64,000 nucleotides of DNA from Ryuthela nishihirai (GCA_038380435.1 JAWZYU010000010.1:41946135-42010134), one strand, 5' to 3'. Counted from the first letter of the stretch, positions 30,988 through 42,534 are shown. Made by a program: numbers and translations. Notes: generated by a model not told the origin, from the sequence alone.

Positions 30988-31618
30988 CAGTCGCTCAAAA
31001 AAAATATCCTTCGTGTCACGTGACACGAAGGTTGCCAGATCACTAATTTCTAAAAAAATCGTTGCCAGATATTTTTCTGAATTCTGTAATCAACTATAGT
31101 GTTCGGATACTTTTTTGAGCGACTGTAGGTGGTCATATTATTTTGATACTAGATCGTGTGGGCTCACTCACGGAAATATTGAGCATGTGCAGTAACTGCA
31201 CACGCTCCAGTTTGCTGTGAACGGTAACTGGAGCGTGTACAGTTGCTGTACACGCTCCAGATATTTTTCCTGAATTCTGTAATCACGTGACACGAAGGTT
31301 GCCAGATCACTAATTTCTAAAAAAATCGTTGCCAGATATTTTTCTGAATTCTGTAACCAACCATAGTGTTCGGATACTTTTTTGAGCGACTGTAGGTGGT
31401 CATAATACTTTGATACTAGATCGTGTGGGCTCACTCACGGAAATATTGAGCGTGTGCAGTTACCGTTCACAACAAACTGGAGCGTGTGTAGTTACTGCAC
31501 ACGCTCCAGTTTGCTGTGAACGGTAACTGGAGTGTGTACAGTGGCTGTACACGCTCCAGATATTTTTCCTGAATTCTGTAATCAACCGTAGTGTTCGGAT
31601 TTTTATTTTGAGCGACTG
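30988..31618. mobile_element. foldback-TA MITE, triple composite
   Basis: 631 bp flanked by TA (30986-30987, 31619-31620). The left arm is shortened: after AAAAAAAATATC it jumps directly to CTTCGTGTCACGTGACACG. Two internal ...GCGACTGTAGGTGGTCATA junctions (about 31121 and 31391) mark three stacked units, each with GGAGCGTGTGCAG / CTGCACACGCTCC hairpins. Confidence 0.85.
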
Positions 31619-31620
31619 TA

Positions 31621-32015
31621 CCAAATAAAGTGGTCGCTAAGCGTATGTATGCTTAAATAATTATTCTCCATAGACTCATGGGTTGAATTATTTCATAGAT
31701 GAACCGAAATTTTGAAGCGTCAGAAAGATATTTCGGCGGATATTTTTTGTCTACGGTAGAGAAATATTTTTTAGTGTAATGTTCCATTGAAATCGTGGGC
31801 ATCACTTAAAGGTGGATTTCTGAGTCTTTGATTGGTGGGCAAGGTTTCATACTCTCAAAAATGTTTGGTTAATGGAAACTTTTTCTTTTTGCCACTAAAA
31901 CTGAAAAAAAAAATGCTATCCATCTATAAATTCAGTCACACAATCAGAAAATATTTCCGCTCAAGACCAGCGCTAAAAGCCAGTGGAGGTCGAATGGGAA
32001 AAAATTCGGTTAGGC
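31621..32015. other. Anonymous AT-rich DNA
   Basis: Nothing is recognised. Confidence 0.4.
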
Positions 32016-32019
32016 TCGG

Positions 32020-32355
32020 TGTTTTGGGGGGTTTTTTGCACACAGTGTGCTAAATGGTCAGGTGACAAGGACACCGAGGGCTTAGAGCTAGGTAAGGGAT
32101 CCACAGCTCTCAGGAGGAAGATGGCAACCTCCCGTCAAGGCCGTCCAGAGTTGTCGTTAATGTGCAAACGTTATAGTTCTGCTGCACAAGGGACCAAGTT
32201 TTAACGTTCCATTCGACAATTGGGAGCATTTCCAAGCACTTAGAGGACAAAATGGAGAATAGCGGAGAGAAATCAAATCTAAATGCAGACACATTTGGGA
32301 CTCGAAACTGAGAACTGCACATTACGAATCTGAGACTCCGCCCATTCCGGTGCAG
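32020..32355 (-). mobile_element. SINE-A, old diverged copy
   Basis: Minus-strand body with TTTTTTGCACACAGTG, CTAAATGGTCAGGTGACAAG and CCTCCCGTCAAGGCCGTCCA, ending in a decayed tRNA head (GGGACTCGAAACTGAGAACTG). Confidence 0.75.
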
Positions 32356-32674
32356 CTCAAAAGGGAAAACATTTTTGTTCAAGTTTATAAATTCCTTTTA
32401 TAGAATAATGAACTGATTAGGGAGAAATCATTACACAGAAATCCGTTTTAAGCAGCAAATTTTTTACGATTCTAAAATTTCGTTGTGGAGAATGGGCTAC
32501 GTGCCTGGAAGTATTCATTGCTCCTTTTGATTTGGTGGAGGGGGATCATAACGTGAAATCTGAAATAATTACAATCTTTGCATATCGATATTTTTTATGG
32601 GAATTGTGAGTGAAAAGATTAAAACCTCTCCCTGACACCCTTGCCGTTTTATAAAATGGATTATTCTGTTGCTT

Positions 32675-33312
32675 TCTATTTCACCTCTGAGCGGCACTTT
32701 TTTGGGGCACACAATGGATTAGATCCCAAGGACTCAGAGAACGTTCGGAGCGGGGTGGAGGTGATCCGTTGGAAAGTTGTTAAGAGATAGATGGAACCTT
32801 CCATCCACCGTGCTGTTTAACGAGCACAGGTTATGGCTGTCCTACACACGGAGCCACGGCTTAACGTCTCATTCGACGGACGGTGCCTATGCCAAGGCCA
32901 TCGGCGTCTTCTGTTGAGCGAAAGGAGTTTTTGCTGAGATAAATCTCAACGCTGGGCCAAGTATGACTTGAACCGGGGACTGTAAATCAAGAGCCTGGAG
33001 CGCTACCGCTGAGCCAAATATGACTCGAACTGGGGACTGTAAATCAAGAGCCTGGAGCGCTACCGCTGAGCCAAATATGACTCGAACTGGGAACTGTAAA
33101 TCAAGAGCCTGGAGCGCTACCGCTGAGCCAAATATGACTCGAACTGGGGACTGTAAATCAAGAGCCTGGAGCGCTACCGCTGAGCCAAATATGACTCGAA
33201 CTGGGGACTGTAAATCAAGAGCCTGGAGCGCTACCGCTGAGCCAAATATGACTCGAACTGGGAACTGTAAATCAAGAGCCTGGAGCGCTACCGCTGAGCC
33301 ACCCGCGCCCGT
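32675..33312 (-). mobile_element. SINE-A copy with amplified tRNA-like head
   Basis: The minus-strand body is at 32675-32956 (CACCTCTGAGCGGCAC, CACGGCTTAACGTCTCATTC). Its tRNA-derived head is repeated six times (32957-33299), then the usual CCACCCGCGCCC terminus. The anticodon-loop position reads CTCTTGA instead of the family CTCGTAA. Confidence 0.85.
32957..33299 (-). repeat. 57-bp tandem repeat of a tRNA-like Pol III promoter, six units
   Basis: Unit starts fall at 32957, 33014, 33071, 33128, 33185 and 33242. On the minus strand each carries A box (GGCTCAGCGGTAGCGC-like) and B box (AGTTCGAGTCAT) sequence. Since 57 is a multiple of three, long open frames appear on both strands (19-residue repeats), but these are artefacts. 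Later units are almost identical, so the expansion is recent. Confidence 0.95.
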
Positions 33313-33596
33313 AAAATGAAAGAACAATGTAATGTTATCTGATGCAGACGAAACTAATCAAGAATTCTTTTAAAACGTATTGCGTCTGCTTGTGATGAAA
33401 CTTAAAAAAAAAGCGAGAGGAGAAATGATCTATTATTTTCCTTAAAGAGTGATGGTAAGGAATGAATATTCAGTTTTTTCCCCCGCTACATTTGCTTTTC
33501 ATAATACTATTCCTTAAGATCTACAAATTCAGTAAAGCTATGTTAATTTTAAACTCAGGGGACAAAAATGTTCGAATCTGATTATTGATCAATTGA
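33313..33596. other. Anonymous DNA
   Basis: Nothing is recognised; the last 30 bases may be a decayed MITE arm (TTCGAATCTGATTATTGATC). Confidence 0.4.
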
Positions 33597-34037
33597 AGAA
33601 ATTAGTGATCTGGCAACCTTCGTGTCACGTGACACGAAGGTTGCCAGATCACTAATTTATATAAAAATCGTTGCCAGATATTTTTTTTCTGAATTTTGTA
33701 ATCAACCATAGTGTTCGGATACTTTTTTGAGTGACTGTAGGTGGTCATATTATTTTGATACTAGATCGTGTGGGCTCACTCACGGAAATATTGAGCGTGT
33801 GCAGTTACCGTTCACAGCAAACTGGAGCGTGTGCAGTAACTGCACACGCTCCAGTTTGCTATGAACGGTAACTGGAGCGTGTACAGTTGCTGTACACGCT
33901 CCAGATATTTTTCCTGGATTCTGTAATCACGTGACACGAAGGTTGCCAGATCACTAATTTCTAAAGAAAATCGTTGCAGATATTTTTTCTGAATTCTGTA
34001 ATCAACCATAGTGTTCGGATACTTTTTTGAGCGACTG
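33597..34037. mobile_element. foldback-TA MITE, composite copy, left arm truncated
   Basis: Starts inside the arm (AAATTAGTGATCTGGC), runs through the CACGTG centre, an internal GTGACTGTAGGTGGTCATA junction and two hairpin blocks, and ends GAGCGACTG then TA (34038-34039). Confidence 0.82.
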
Positions 34038-34039
34038 TA

Positions 34040-34799
34040 CAACAAAATATTAAAATTTTAGTAAACGTTACTCTGGTGAAAAGAAATATTAAAACTGTGG
34101 ATTAATCTGCCATTAAAGGGAAAATTTATTTACTCTGAAACGAGTGTGAAAAGCCACGCAGAACACAAATAAAGCCGATAGGAGAATACGAATGCACATG
34201 TGCTTCAGAGATCTCTCGATGACAGATGAGAAACAGAGTGAAAAATGGGTTCTAGGTTCTTCTCTCTTTCTTTCGTTCTATTCCTCAGGCGACACGCTAT
34301 GACAGACACGAGAGTCGAGATAAACGGGGTTAACGAGAGATCGTTAGAGGCTGTATTTCGGCCATTCCAAGAGCGAGGCAACTGGAAGGGTGATTGGCCA
34401 TGCCATGATCTCCTGCTCCTCCTTCCCGCCTCAGCATCCGAGTTGCTTCAAAGCATCCGATTCCAGAATGTGAGGAGGAATGTTTATTAGGTGAAGGATG
34501 AAGAGCTCTGGAGAGAAACAAATGCCTCCAGTTAGAACTATACTGTTGTGATGCTCCTGAAACTGAGCTGCTTCTCCGAGTCACTGAACAGAGAACTCAT
34601 CTGTTGATGGAGTAAAAGATGTTTCTGATTTTGATGGACCGCTCGTCATCTTTCGTTTGTTGGTGTGATTATGAGTGTTGGTTAATGGCTCTCAAGCTGT
34701 TTGTGAACATTTAACTTAATAAAGAAAATGTTTATTTAAAAATAATTCTGGTATTCGAAGGTGAATGAAGCCTGTTTCTTGAAAGCTAAGCGGTGTCGA
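34040..34799. other. Anonymous DNA, part GC-richer
   Basis: Plus and minus open frames near 34245-34584 have no domain. TTTCGTTCTATTCCTCAG near 34273 resembles an acceptor on the plus strand but no gene context supports it. Confidence 0.35.
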
Positions 34800-34990
34800 C
34801 GATGGAACAGGAACTCCCAGATTCCGAGTCTCAACTTTGCCAACGTTGAGATTTATCCCCGCCAACTCAGACTCTGTCTGCCCTTCGTGAGAATGGGGAT
34901 TCTGATAGTCTCGGAAAGGATGGGATGTTAAGCCGTGGTTCCGTGTGCAACGCATGTTAAAGAATTTATGATGTTGACTAGATTTTCCCT
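34800..34990 (+). mobile_element. SINE-A relic
   Basis: Plus-strand degraded body: AACGTTGAGATTTATCCCCG, GATGTTAAGCCGTGGTTCCG, GCATGTTAAAGAA. Confidence 0.6.
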
Positions 34991-35069
34991 TAACGAAAGT
35001 CAACTAGTGCAGCAGGTTAAGGATGCGTAATCATGCTGAAAGCTGTTACACAGTCCGGTGCGTATAAGT

Positions 35070-35270
35070 GGTCAGCAAGCACTTCAGCAAGGTAGGAAAA
35101 AAAAGTGGCCATAGAAGTCCAGATCAGTAGGTCACATAGATCAGTCAGCCCACCCCGTCCGTTCCCTTCTAGGAGATAATCTCTTTTGAAGGGTACATAG
35201 GATGAGGTCGGACTTAAGGTGCCAGATGTGTCGCCACCTCTTGTAATCATTATAGAGGATTCGTACACAG
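35070..35270 (-). mobile_element. RTE LINE 5' fragment
   Basis: On the minus strand it follows the RTE 5' segment at about 24160-24290: CACCTTAAGTCCGACCTC, CCCTTCAAAAGAGA, AGAAGGGAACGGAC, GACCTACTGATCTGGAC. Non-coding. Confidence 0.65.
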
Positions 35271-35547
35271 CTCTTCTTCATGCTTAGCTACCGTTGTAAT
35301 GGCATAGTTAACCTAATGCTTATGCTGAAACACGTATCTTGGCGATGGACATTCTTGTAGTAATTTCCGTAAGGTTTCCATGGAAATCATGCGATTGGTT
35401 TGTTCTATGCCTCCCTGTTTATTACGTCATGGGACAATGGATTGTTGCTCAAAACCTCATAAAAGTTTGTTGTCGCATTTTTAAGGTATTCCAGAATTTG
35501 TATATTACGCTTAATTTTTGGTCACCAGTGTTTATTTGTTGGATTGC
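35271..35547. other. Anonymous DNA
   Basis: An 82-codon plus-strand frame (35339-35587) has no recognisable domain and runs into a SINE relic. Confidence 0.4.
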
Positions 35548-35890
35548 TTTATCTCCGAATGCCACTTTTGGACACACAATGGGCTAAATAGCCAGGTTAC
35601 GAGGGCTCCAAGAAGGTTGCGGAAGGGCACTGAACAGCTATTAGGGGGCAGATGGAAATCATCCATCTAGGCCATCCAGAGTGCTCTTTAAAGTGTCCAG
35701 GGTGTGGTTCTCTAGCACACGGCGCCATGGCTTAACGTCCCATCCGACAGATGGCGCCTTTCTAAGTCCATCTATGTCCTCCTTGGTCACCGAGGCCAGA
35801 GTGAGAATTAGCGGAGGAAATTCCTAAAACAGGTGCAATGGACTGGACCTGGGAATAGATTACGAGCTTGATGCGCTACCGAATGAACAA
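35548..35890 (-). mobile_element. SINE-A, old copy
   Basis: Minus-strand diverged copy: GACACACAATGGGCTAAATA, GAGTGCTCTTTAAAGTGTCC, CATGGCTTAACGTCCCATCC, with a decayed head (GGACCTGGGAATAGATTACG). Confidence 0.75.
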
Positions 35891-35949
35891 ACTCTACCCT
35901 CACCCCTCCATTTCTCTCGTTATGTCCTGTTGCAGTAAAGTGGACTGAT

Positions 35950-36009
35950 GCAATAATAATAATAATAACATAGAATAATAACTAGAAGGGAATAATAATA
36001 ATAATAACT
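35950..36009. repeat. AAT microsatellite with a duplicated spacer
   Basis: Two AATAATAATAAT tracts separated by ATAACTAGAAGGGA, which itself occurs twice. Confidence 0.8.
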
Positions 36010-36075
36010 AGAAGGGAACGGACGGGCTGGGCTGACTGATCTATGTGACCTACTGATCTGGACTTCTATGATTTA
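36010..36075 (+). mobile_element. RTE LINE 5' fragment, inverted relative to 35110
   Basis: 61 bp here are the reverse complement of 35110-35170 with a single mismatch (AGAAGGGAACGGACGGGCTG ...). It is a second, opposite-strand piece of the RTE 5' region. Confidence 0.75.
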
Positions 36076-36830
36076 GAGTATTTTTAGCGAAATCCTTTAA
36101 CGTATTCTTTGGTACCAATTCAAGAAGATTATTGAAATGTAAAAGAATGACAGATTCCATTATTGGGGAATTCACCAGATCTTAATCGCTTCGATGAGAT
36201 TGAAATGTTAAAAAGTTTTTGTTACAGGCGACCATAAAAGATAAATTTTCCTCTAATAAATAAAAAGAGATTAATTTGCTACTGTTAATGGCCTCACATC
36301 ACCGAAGGAATATGTAATGATGAATATGTGCGTCATATCTACTTCTATATATGATTGTATATAGAGGCAATTGATTGATACGCATCATCATCATTATTAT
36401 CATCATCATCATAATTATTATTATTATTATTGCATCAATTACACATTATATTATTATATTGTATATTGATTGATATATATATTATTGATTCAATATGATT
36501 GTAAGAGTTATAGTAATATTTGCAATCGGTCATAATAATTCATTTTCTCTTCGCCTGAAGTTTGGATCCGTGTAACATGCATTTGTTCTTGGAAGCTTCC
36601 GATGTATATCATGCAGAATTCTTACTGACCGCAATAACTACGATACAAAGGGAATTGGGTTCGAGTGCCTGATAAGGCATGAATGCTTCTTGTGCTAAGA
36701 AGCATGTTTTTCAATTGCATAGCGCGTGTTCCCGATCTGTGAAGCTCGCCTTCTTAACAGATCTTCCTTTTTCCCATAGACAGGCTCTGTGCCAAAAAGC
36801 GGTTTGTGGTGTAATTTGTTTCTATAGTTC
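36076..36830. other. Anonymous AT-rich DNA
   Basis: CATCAT/TATTAT microsatellite runs lie near 36383-36430 and TATATA near 36470. A SINE-B-like trace may be present near 36655-36700 (GGGTTCGAGTGCCTGATAAG). Confidence 0.45.
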
Positions 36831-36831
36831 C

Positions 36832-36950
36832 GGTGGCCGAATATGCATCGTGCTTGGCTGCTGATCAAAGTGAACCGGATTCGAGCTTAGATAAAGCATG
36901 GATGTTTTCTTTCTTGTGATGTTTTTCTGCTGAGGTCTCGTATTCCTCAA
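36832..36950 (+). mobile_element. SINE-B, old 5' part
   Basis: GGTGGCCGAATATGCATCG, GCTTGGCTGCTGATCAAAG, GATTCGAGCTTAGATAAAGC and TTTTTCTGCTGAGGTC keep SINE-B order; the 3' hairpins are lost. Confidence 0.65.
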
Positions 36951-37167
36951 GCATCATCATCATCTTCCTGGACTTGAGAGGTTATTGTCAGCACAAAGGT
37001 GGCAAACACTCTCGGTTGAGACTTTAGGGGTTACAAAGAGGAGAGGCATAGGAAAATTTATTGAAAAACAAACAAAAAATAACAATGAGAGTCACCGTCG
37101 TGCCGTTAGGTTCGTTTGTAGGGAAAAGGCAAGTAAGCCTACTTTGTTACTTTTTACCCACAGGCGA

Positions 37168-37555
37168 TGGGGGGGGGGGGGCTCAGTCGGTAGCGCGCCA
37201 GGCTCGTAATCTGTAGTTCCCAGGTTCGAGTCCCAGCTGGGTCAGCGTTGAGATTTATCTCCGCAAAATTCCCCGCTCTGCCCACGGTGAGTAGGGGACA
37301 CCGATGGGCTTGGAAAGGCAGCCGTCCGTCGGATGGGACGTTAAGCCGTGGCCCCGTGTGCGGGAGAGCCATACCCTGTGCACGTTAAAGAACACGCTGG
37401 ATGGCCTTGACGGGAGGCTACCATCTGTCTCCCAACAGCTGTTACAGTGGGTCCCCTCCCCCAACCTTCTCTGAGCCTTCGGGGTCCATGTGACCTGGCC
37501 ATTTAGCCCATGGTGTGCAAAAAAGTGCCGCTCAGAGGTAAAACAACCCAATCCA
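37168..37555 (+). mobile_element. SINE-A copy, full length, with TSD
   Basis: The 12-bp TSD ACCCACAGGCGA is at 37156-37167 and 37556-37567. The head begins with a G run replacing GGGGCGGGGGTG. The body is close to consensus. Confidence 0.94.
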
Positions 37556-37567
37556 ACCCACAGGCGA

Positions 37568-38250
37568 GTTATTAACTCTTGTGGATTTCTGTAAGATTCA
37601 ATTGTAATATTCGTTCCCACTGGGCTGGACCAATGTAATCGGATGTATTATGTATTAAATAAATGTTATTATTATTATTATTTGTTGGCCAACTTGAAAG
37701 CAAACAAAAATTATTATTTTTTTGTCCAGTATGCAGAATGAGTTGATATCTTTGCGGTTTGAAATCTCGGGACTAAAGGCTCATTTGAAGCAATAGAGAC
37801 TCAAGCAGATGTGCTGTTTCAGTTTTTATTTTGTAAGTGCAAATTACTGAAATCCAGAAACTTCCCTAGATGAGAAGAAACGGATCAAGTTGGTACACGC
37901 ATTGGTTTTGACAGAAATAAGGATAGAGATTGTGGGAAAATGAGAAGAATCGAAAGAGTTGATTAGGGGGTTGAGGATGAATCAAATCGAATTAAAGGTG
38001 TGAAATTTCCAAAATGGTTTAAAAATTTATATATATATTGCTTGAATTTTAACATCTTTTGAGGGGCAAATTTTTCTAACCAGATGTTGAGAAGGAGCTG
38101 AAGCATTTGTTTGGATCCTGCTTTTTTTTGTGCCACGCAAATCTGCTCTTCAAATCTTTAAATGAATACAAAGAATTCATAAATCACTTCCTTGCTGGCG
38201 GTACTAAGACATTAAGTTCAGTTGCAAAGTAAGTCGCTATTTTCATGGCG
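37568..38250. other. Anonymous AT-rich DNA
   Basis: TATTATTATTATTA tract near 37667-37682. Nothing else is recognised. Confidence 0.45.
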
Positions 38251-38262
38251 AAGTGGTAATGT

Positions 38263-38650
38263 TGGGTTGGGTTGTTTTACCTCTGAGCGGCACTTTTTTG
38301 CACACTAAGGGCTAAATGGCCAGGTCACAAGGACCCCGAAGGCTCAGAGAAGGTTGGGGGAGAGGACCTACTGGAACAGCTGTTGGGAGACAGATGGTAG
38401 CCTCCCGTCAAGGCCATCCAGCGTGTTCTTTAACGTACACAGGGTATGTCTCTCCCCGCACACGGGGCCACTGCTTAACGTCCCATCCGACGGACGGCGG
38501 CTTTCCCAAGCCCATCGGTGTCCCCTACTGACCGTGGGCAGGGCGGGGAATTTTGCGGAGATAAATCTCAACGCTGACCCAGCTGGGACTCGAATCTGGG
38601 AAGTACAGACTACGAGCCTGGCGCGCTACCGACTGAGCCACCCCCGCCCC
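38263..38650 (-). mobile_element. SINE-A copy, full length, with TSD
   Basis: The 12-bp TSD AAGTGGTAATGT is at 38251-38262 and 38651-38662. A foldback-TA MITE sits four bases beyond the right TSD. Confidence 0.95.
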
Positions 38651-38666
38651 AAGTGGTAATGTAGTA

Positions 38667-38878
38667 CAGTCGCTCAAAAAAATATCCGAACACTATGATT
38701 GATTACAGAATTCAAAAAAATATCTGGCAACGATTTTTATATAAATTAGTGATCTGGCAACTTTCGTGACCCGTGACACGAAGGTTGCCAGATCACTAAT
38801 TTCTAAAAAAATCTTTGCCAGATATTTTTTCTGAATTCTGCAATGAAGCATAGTGTTCGGATATTTTTTGAGCGACTG
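38667..38878. mobile_element. foldback-TA MITE, simple copy
   Basis: 212 bp between TA at 38665-38666 and 38879-38880. Arms are CAGTCGCTCAAAAAAATATC and its complement; the centre is slightly decayed (GACCCGTGACACG). Confidence 0.9.
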
Positions 38879-38880
38879 TA

Positions 38881-39385
38881 CCTCGCTACTTAAAAGGTAG
38901 CTTTCAGCCCTCAAAGTATACGATACTCGTATGTTACAAAGTTCAAAAAAAAAGATGATAAAAATAAATAATGGGTTAAAAAAGTTACCCCATTTGTCTA
39001 CGATACTCGTATGTTACAAAGATCAAACGTTAGGTGCAATGAAATGAAATGCTCTGATTAATACAAACGTTAACTGTGTGTTGTTATGGAACTGGTTCGT
39101 AATTTGTTTTGTTACAACCGAAGAAATACTTACCTTTACGTTAAAATAAAACTGTGTTTAGTTCACTATAAAGGGAAGCAAAAGAACTGAATGTCACTCT
39201 TCCTAGTACATTGAAAGAAATAAGATTTCCTTATTATTCACGAAGCTGCAAACAGAATTGTAATACACTGCTGCTCATGTGAAGCAAAAACGAAAAGCAT
39301 TTACCTTTCATCATCGTCCTAAGAAGTTGTTTTTTCCACGGCAGCTCGAAAGTGATGCATCGGTCATTTTGACGGTGGATTAAAG
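38881..39385. other. Anonymous DNA
   Basis: The phrase ACGATACTCGTATGTTACAA occurs twice (near 38919 and 39000), a short direct repeat about 80 bp apart. Nothing else is seen. Confidence 0.45.
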
Positions 39386-39395
39386 TTCAAAGAGC

Positions 39396-39788
39396 TTTGG
39401 TTGGGTTGTTTTACCTCTGAGCGGCACTTTTTTTACACAGCATGGGCTAAATGGCCAGGTTACATGGACCCCGAAGGCTCAGAGGAGGTTGGGGGAGGGG
39501 ACCCACTGGAACAGCTGTTGGGAGATAGATGGTAGCCTCTCGTCAAGGCCATCCAGCGTGTTCTTTAACCTGCACAGGGTATGGCTCTCTCCCACACACG
39601 GAGCCACGGCTTAACGTCCCATCCGACGGACGGCGGCCTTTCCAAGCCCATAGGTGTCCCCTACTGACCGTTGGCAGGGCGGGGAAATTTTGCGGAGATA
39701 AATCTCAACGCTGACCCAGTTGGGACCCGAACCTGGGAACTGCAGATTACGAGCCTGGGGCGCTACCGACTGAGCCACCCCTGCCCCA
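39396..39788 (-). mobile_element. SINE-A copy, full length, with TSD
   Basis: The 10-bp TSD TTCAAAGAGC is at 39386-39395 and 39789-39798. Confidence 0.94.
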
Positions 39789-39949
39789 TTCAAAGAGCAA
39801 CATGGATTTTACCGAATGTAAAAAGTGTTTCACGACCTTCCGTTTTTATAACAAATTATGATTGATTGATTTTATAAATGCCGCGGAATTGTTTGATGCA
39901 AACGGAAAAGAGTCAACGGGAAGCTAGTTCGAAGATCTTGTCACTTCGA

Positions 39950-40320
39950 AACAAATCTTTCAACGGAAAAATGTGACAGTAGATAAAGATTCCAATCAAT
40001 CGCTGGCACAGTTCGGACTCGAACTTGGCACGCTATCGACTCAGTCAACCCCTCTCCCTGCCCGGTTAGTTAGTGCGTCGTTAGAAGTTGTGTAAATAAT
40101 TATTTCAATATTCGCCAACTTTTGTATGAGTTTCTTCTGACTGGAACCGCATCTGTTGAATATTCCAGCTTCCACATCTCTTTAAAATTCGAAAGAATAT
40201 TGCGGGAAATCGAAATTTGGAAACATTTGACTAAAATGTTTATCTTCAGCTGCGCTTTTCTATAAAAAGCTTCCACTGACACAACAGGGGCTACAACTTT
40301 AGTGTTGGGCACTAATGTGC
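39950..40320. mobile_element. Long-inverted-repeat MITE remnant with SINE-A head relic
   Basis: Sequence at about 40080-40320 (AATATTCCAGCTTCCACATC, AATCGAAATTTGGAAAC, TTATCTTCAGCTGCG) is a right arm of the 521-1078 family. At about 40000-40055 a minus-strand tRNA-like head (GGACTCGAACTTGG) survives. Confidence 0.45.
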
Positions 40321-40404
40321 ATAATATACACCCAGCAGGTTTGCCATCATATCGAACCTAGTGCTGCATTTTAAATAAATAACGATAAAGAATAAAATAT
40401 TCCT

Positions 40405-40578
40405 GAGACAACCGCTTGCCACAGAAGTCTGACAGAAGTCGATCAGTATGATGCATCATAGGAAAGCGAGACTTCAGCAGAAGCATTAGAAAACAACAAC
40501 ATCCGTACCTTATATGTTGTCCGAATTCAGATCCCTTTAATCAGTATTCGAGTGCGCTAATCACTCAGCTACGAAACT
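40405..40578 (-). mobile_element. SINE-B, old copy
   Basis: CAACCGCTTGCCACAGAAG, GACTTCAGCAGAAG, CCTTTAATCAGTATTCGAG and GCTAATCACTCAGC are in SINE-B order on the minus strand. Confidence 0.7.
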
Positions 40579-41599
40579 GTACTCTACCATACTTCATAAC
40601 TTGTGAAATTCAAATTCTGTTCCTTTTTTAACACTTTTATAAGCATAATTTTCAATAATGTATTGATTCCTACATTTTTAAGCATAAGAACTAATACATC
40701 GATACTTACAAACACATATAATTATAATCTATATATATCTATATATATAAAGTATATTCCGGCTAGGAAGAATCGCAATCTGGATATATTGTGTCAATTT
40801 CTCAACATGAATATTTTTCAGCTAATTATTCTAAGATTCCCATGTCTAGAGGACATCTCCTCTAATAATTTATTACTGAATGAATACAATATTTTTTGTG
40901 TCTTCGGGTTTAATAGACAGAAGCGAAATGTGAACTTTGCAAAACGTAAGCTAATATGGTTCAGTAATGATTTTCTGATCTTTGACCTTTGTTTATAAGC
41001 CTACCGATGAAAAATGCAAATAAAATCAAACATCAAACTGTAACCGTAAATAGCAAGAAGGAACGTACAGCAAACAGTTTGGTAACTGGGAGAGTTTTAA
41101 TGAGTTGAAGTTAAGAAAATATTCATTGGACAAACGTTAATGATGAAGAGAAATGGAATCAAGTAGGAAGAAACATTCCGAAGGCCAAAATGGTTATGCG
41201 ATAAAATAAAAGGAAGCAATAATATAATGACTTCGAATTTTGTGACTGAGAGGGAAAACAGTGAAATTTATTTTAATGAATTAATTTACAACTTATGCTA
41301 TTGTTGTGTCGTTTTTCCTCGTTTCCTTTAATAGATTCTTCGCGATTGTTGCAATGCATTGGAACGAATCTGAGTCATTGTCGTTGTTATTGTTAATGAT
41401 GACGATCGAGTAGTTGTTAAAAAAACTTTTATTACTGTTTAATTCGGTTGTAGGGGCCATAAAAAAATCCTCTTTTGTAATGAATCGTAAGATTGAAAAG
41501 ATTCGATTGAAGAATTAGAAGACTGAAGAACTAAACTTAATATTGAAAAATATTAATAAAAAAAAATAAAAAAAGATTAATACATTGAGTGAAAAGGGC
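40579..41599. other. Anonymous AT-rich DNA
   Basis: A 131-codon plus-strand frame (40603-40998) is low-complexity, rich in N, I, F and Y as expected of AT-rich DNA, with no recognisable domain. Not called as a gene. Confidence 0.4.
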
Positions 41600-41995
41600 T
41601 GACTTGTTTTACACTTGAGCAGCACTCATTTTTTCACACAATGGGCCAAATGGGCACATCACAATGACCCCAAAGGGCAAATCACAATGACCCCAAAGGC
41701 TAAGAGAAGCGTGGGGAAATGGAACACATTGGAAAGCTCTTAGGAGACAGATGGGAACCTTTCGTCAACGCCATCCAGCATGTTCTTTAACGTGCACAGG
41801 GTATGGCTATCATGTACACAGTGTCACGGTTTAACGTATCATGCGAAGGACGGCGGTCTTTACAAGTCTTCCGATGCCCTTTCTGGTCGAGGGCATGGTG
41901 GGGGTTCAGCAGAGAAAAATCTCAACGCTGGCACGGGTGGGACTCGAACCTGGGAACCGCAGATTACGAGCCAGGCGCGCTATTGACTGAGTCAA
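41600..41995 (-). mobile_element. SINE-A, old copy with internal duplication
   Basis: Minus-strand diverged SINE-A. The block ATCACAATGACCCCAAAGG is present twice (41656-41700), a local duplication not seen in other copies. The head still reads GGGACTCGAACCTGGGAACC. Confidence 0.8.
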
Positions 41996-42530
41996 AAGGA
42001 AATGGTAGCATGCATTGTTTGTGTTAAAATTCGTTCGAAACTGTTTTGCTGAAACATTGTGCATTTGGTTTGTCTTCAATAGACTGTTCGATCTATTGTA
42101 GCTGTCTATAGAAAAGAGCTCAAGACCAATGTCAACGGTCTATCGATAGGACTTAACTAACCGGAAAGGAATTTGATAATCATTACATGATTAACTAAAT
42201 GTACATCATCATTATCTGAAACACTTCAAGATTAAATCATTGAAATCTCTCGCTTTGATCTGTAGGAGTTTTAATTCATTTAAATCGGTGCGTAAGTTCA
42301 TTTCAACTGTGCAACCTCTGATTTCTGCGCATGCCTTATCGATGGTGATAGGGATTGTTCCAATACATTTAGCCGCCGATTGAAATCGTGTTAGTAGGAC
42401 AGGAATTTCTCATAAGAGAAGAAAATAGATGTAAATAATGATATATAAATATAGATGTAAAAAAATAAAAAAAAAAAAGGCTAAAGAGGTTAATATATAG
42501 AGATGCGCTCCAGAATCTTAATCCGATTGA
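41996..42530. other. Anonymous DNA
   Basis: Nothing is recognised. Confidence 0.4.
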
Positions 42531-42534
42531 TATA

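Noticed and set aside
33020..33319. 19-residue-repeat proteins on both strands
   Set aside because: Caused by the 57-bp (19-codon) tandem repeat of a SINE head.
40603..40998. 131-codon plus-strand frame
   Set aside because: Composition is dominated by N, I, F and Y, as expected for AT-rich DNA; no domain or gene structure.
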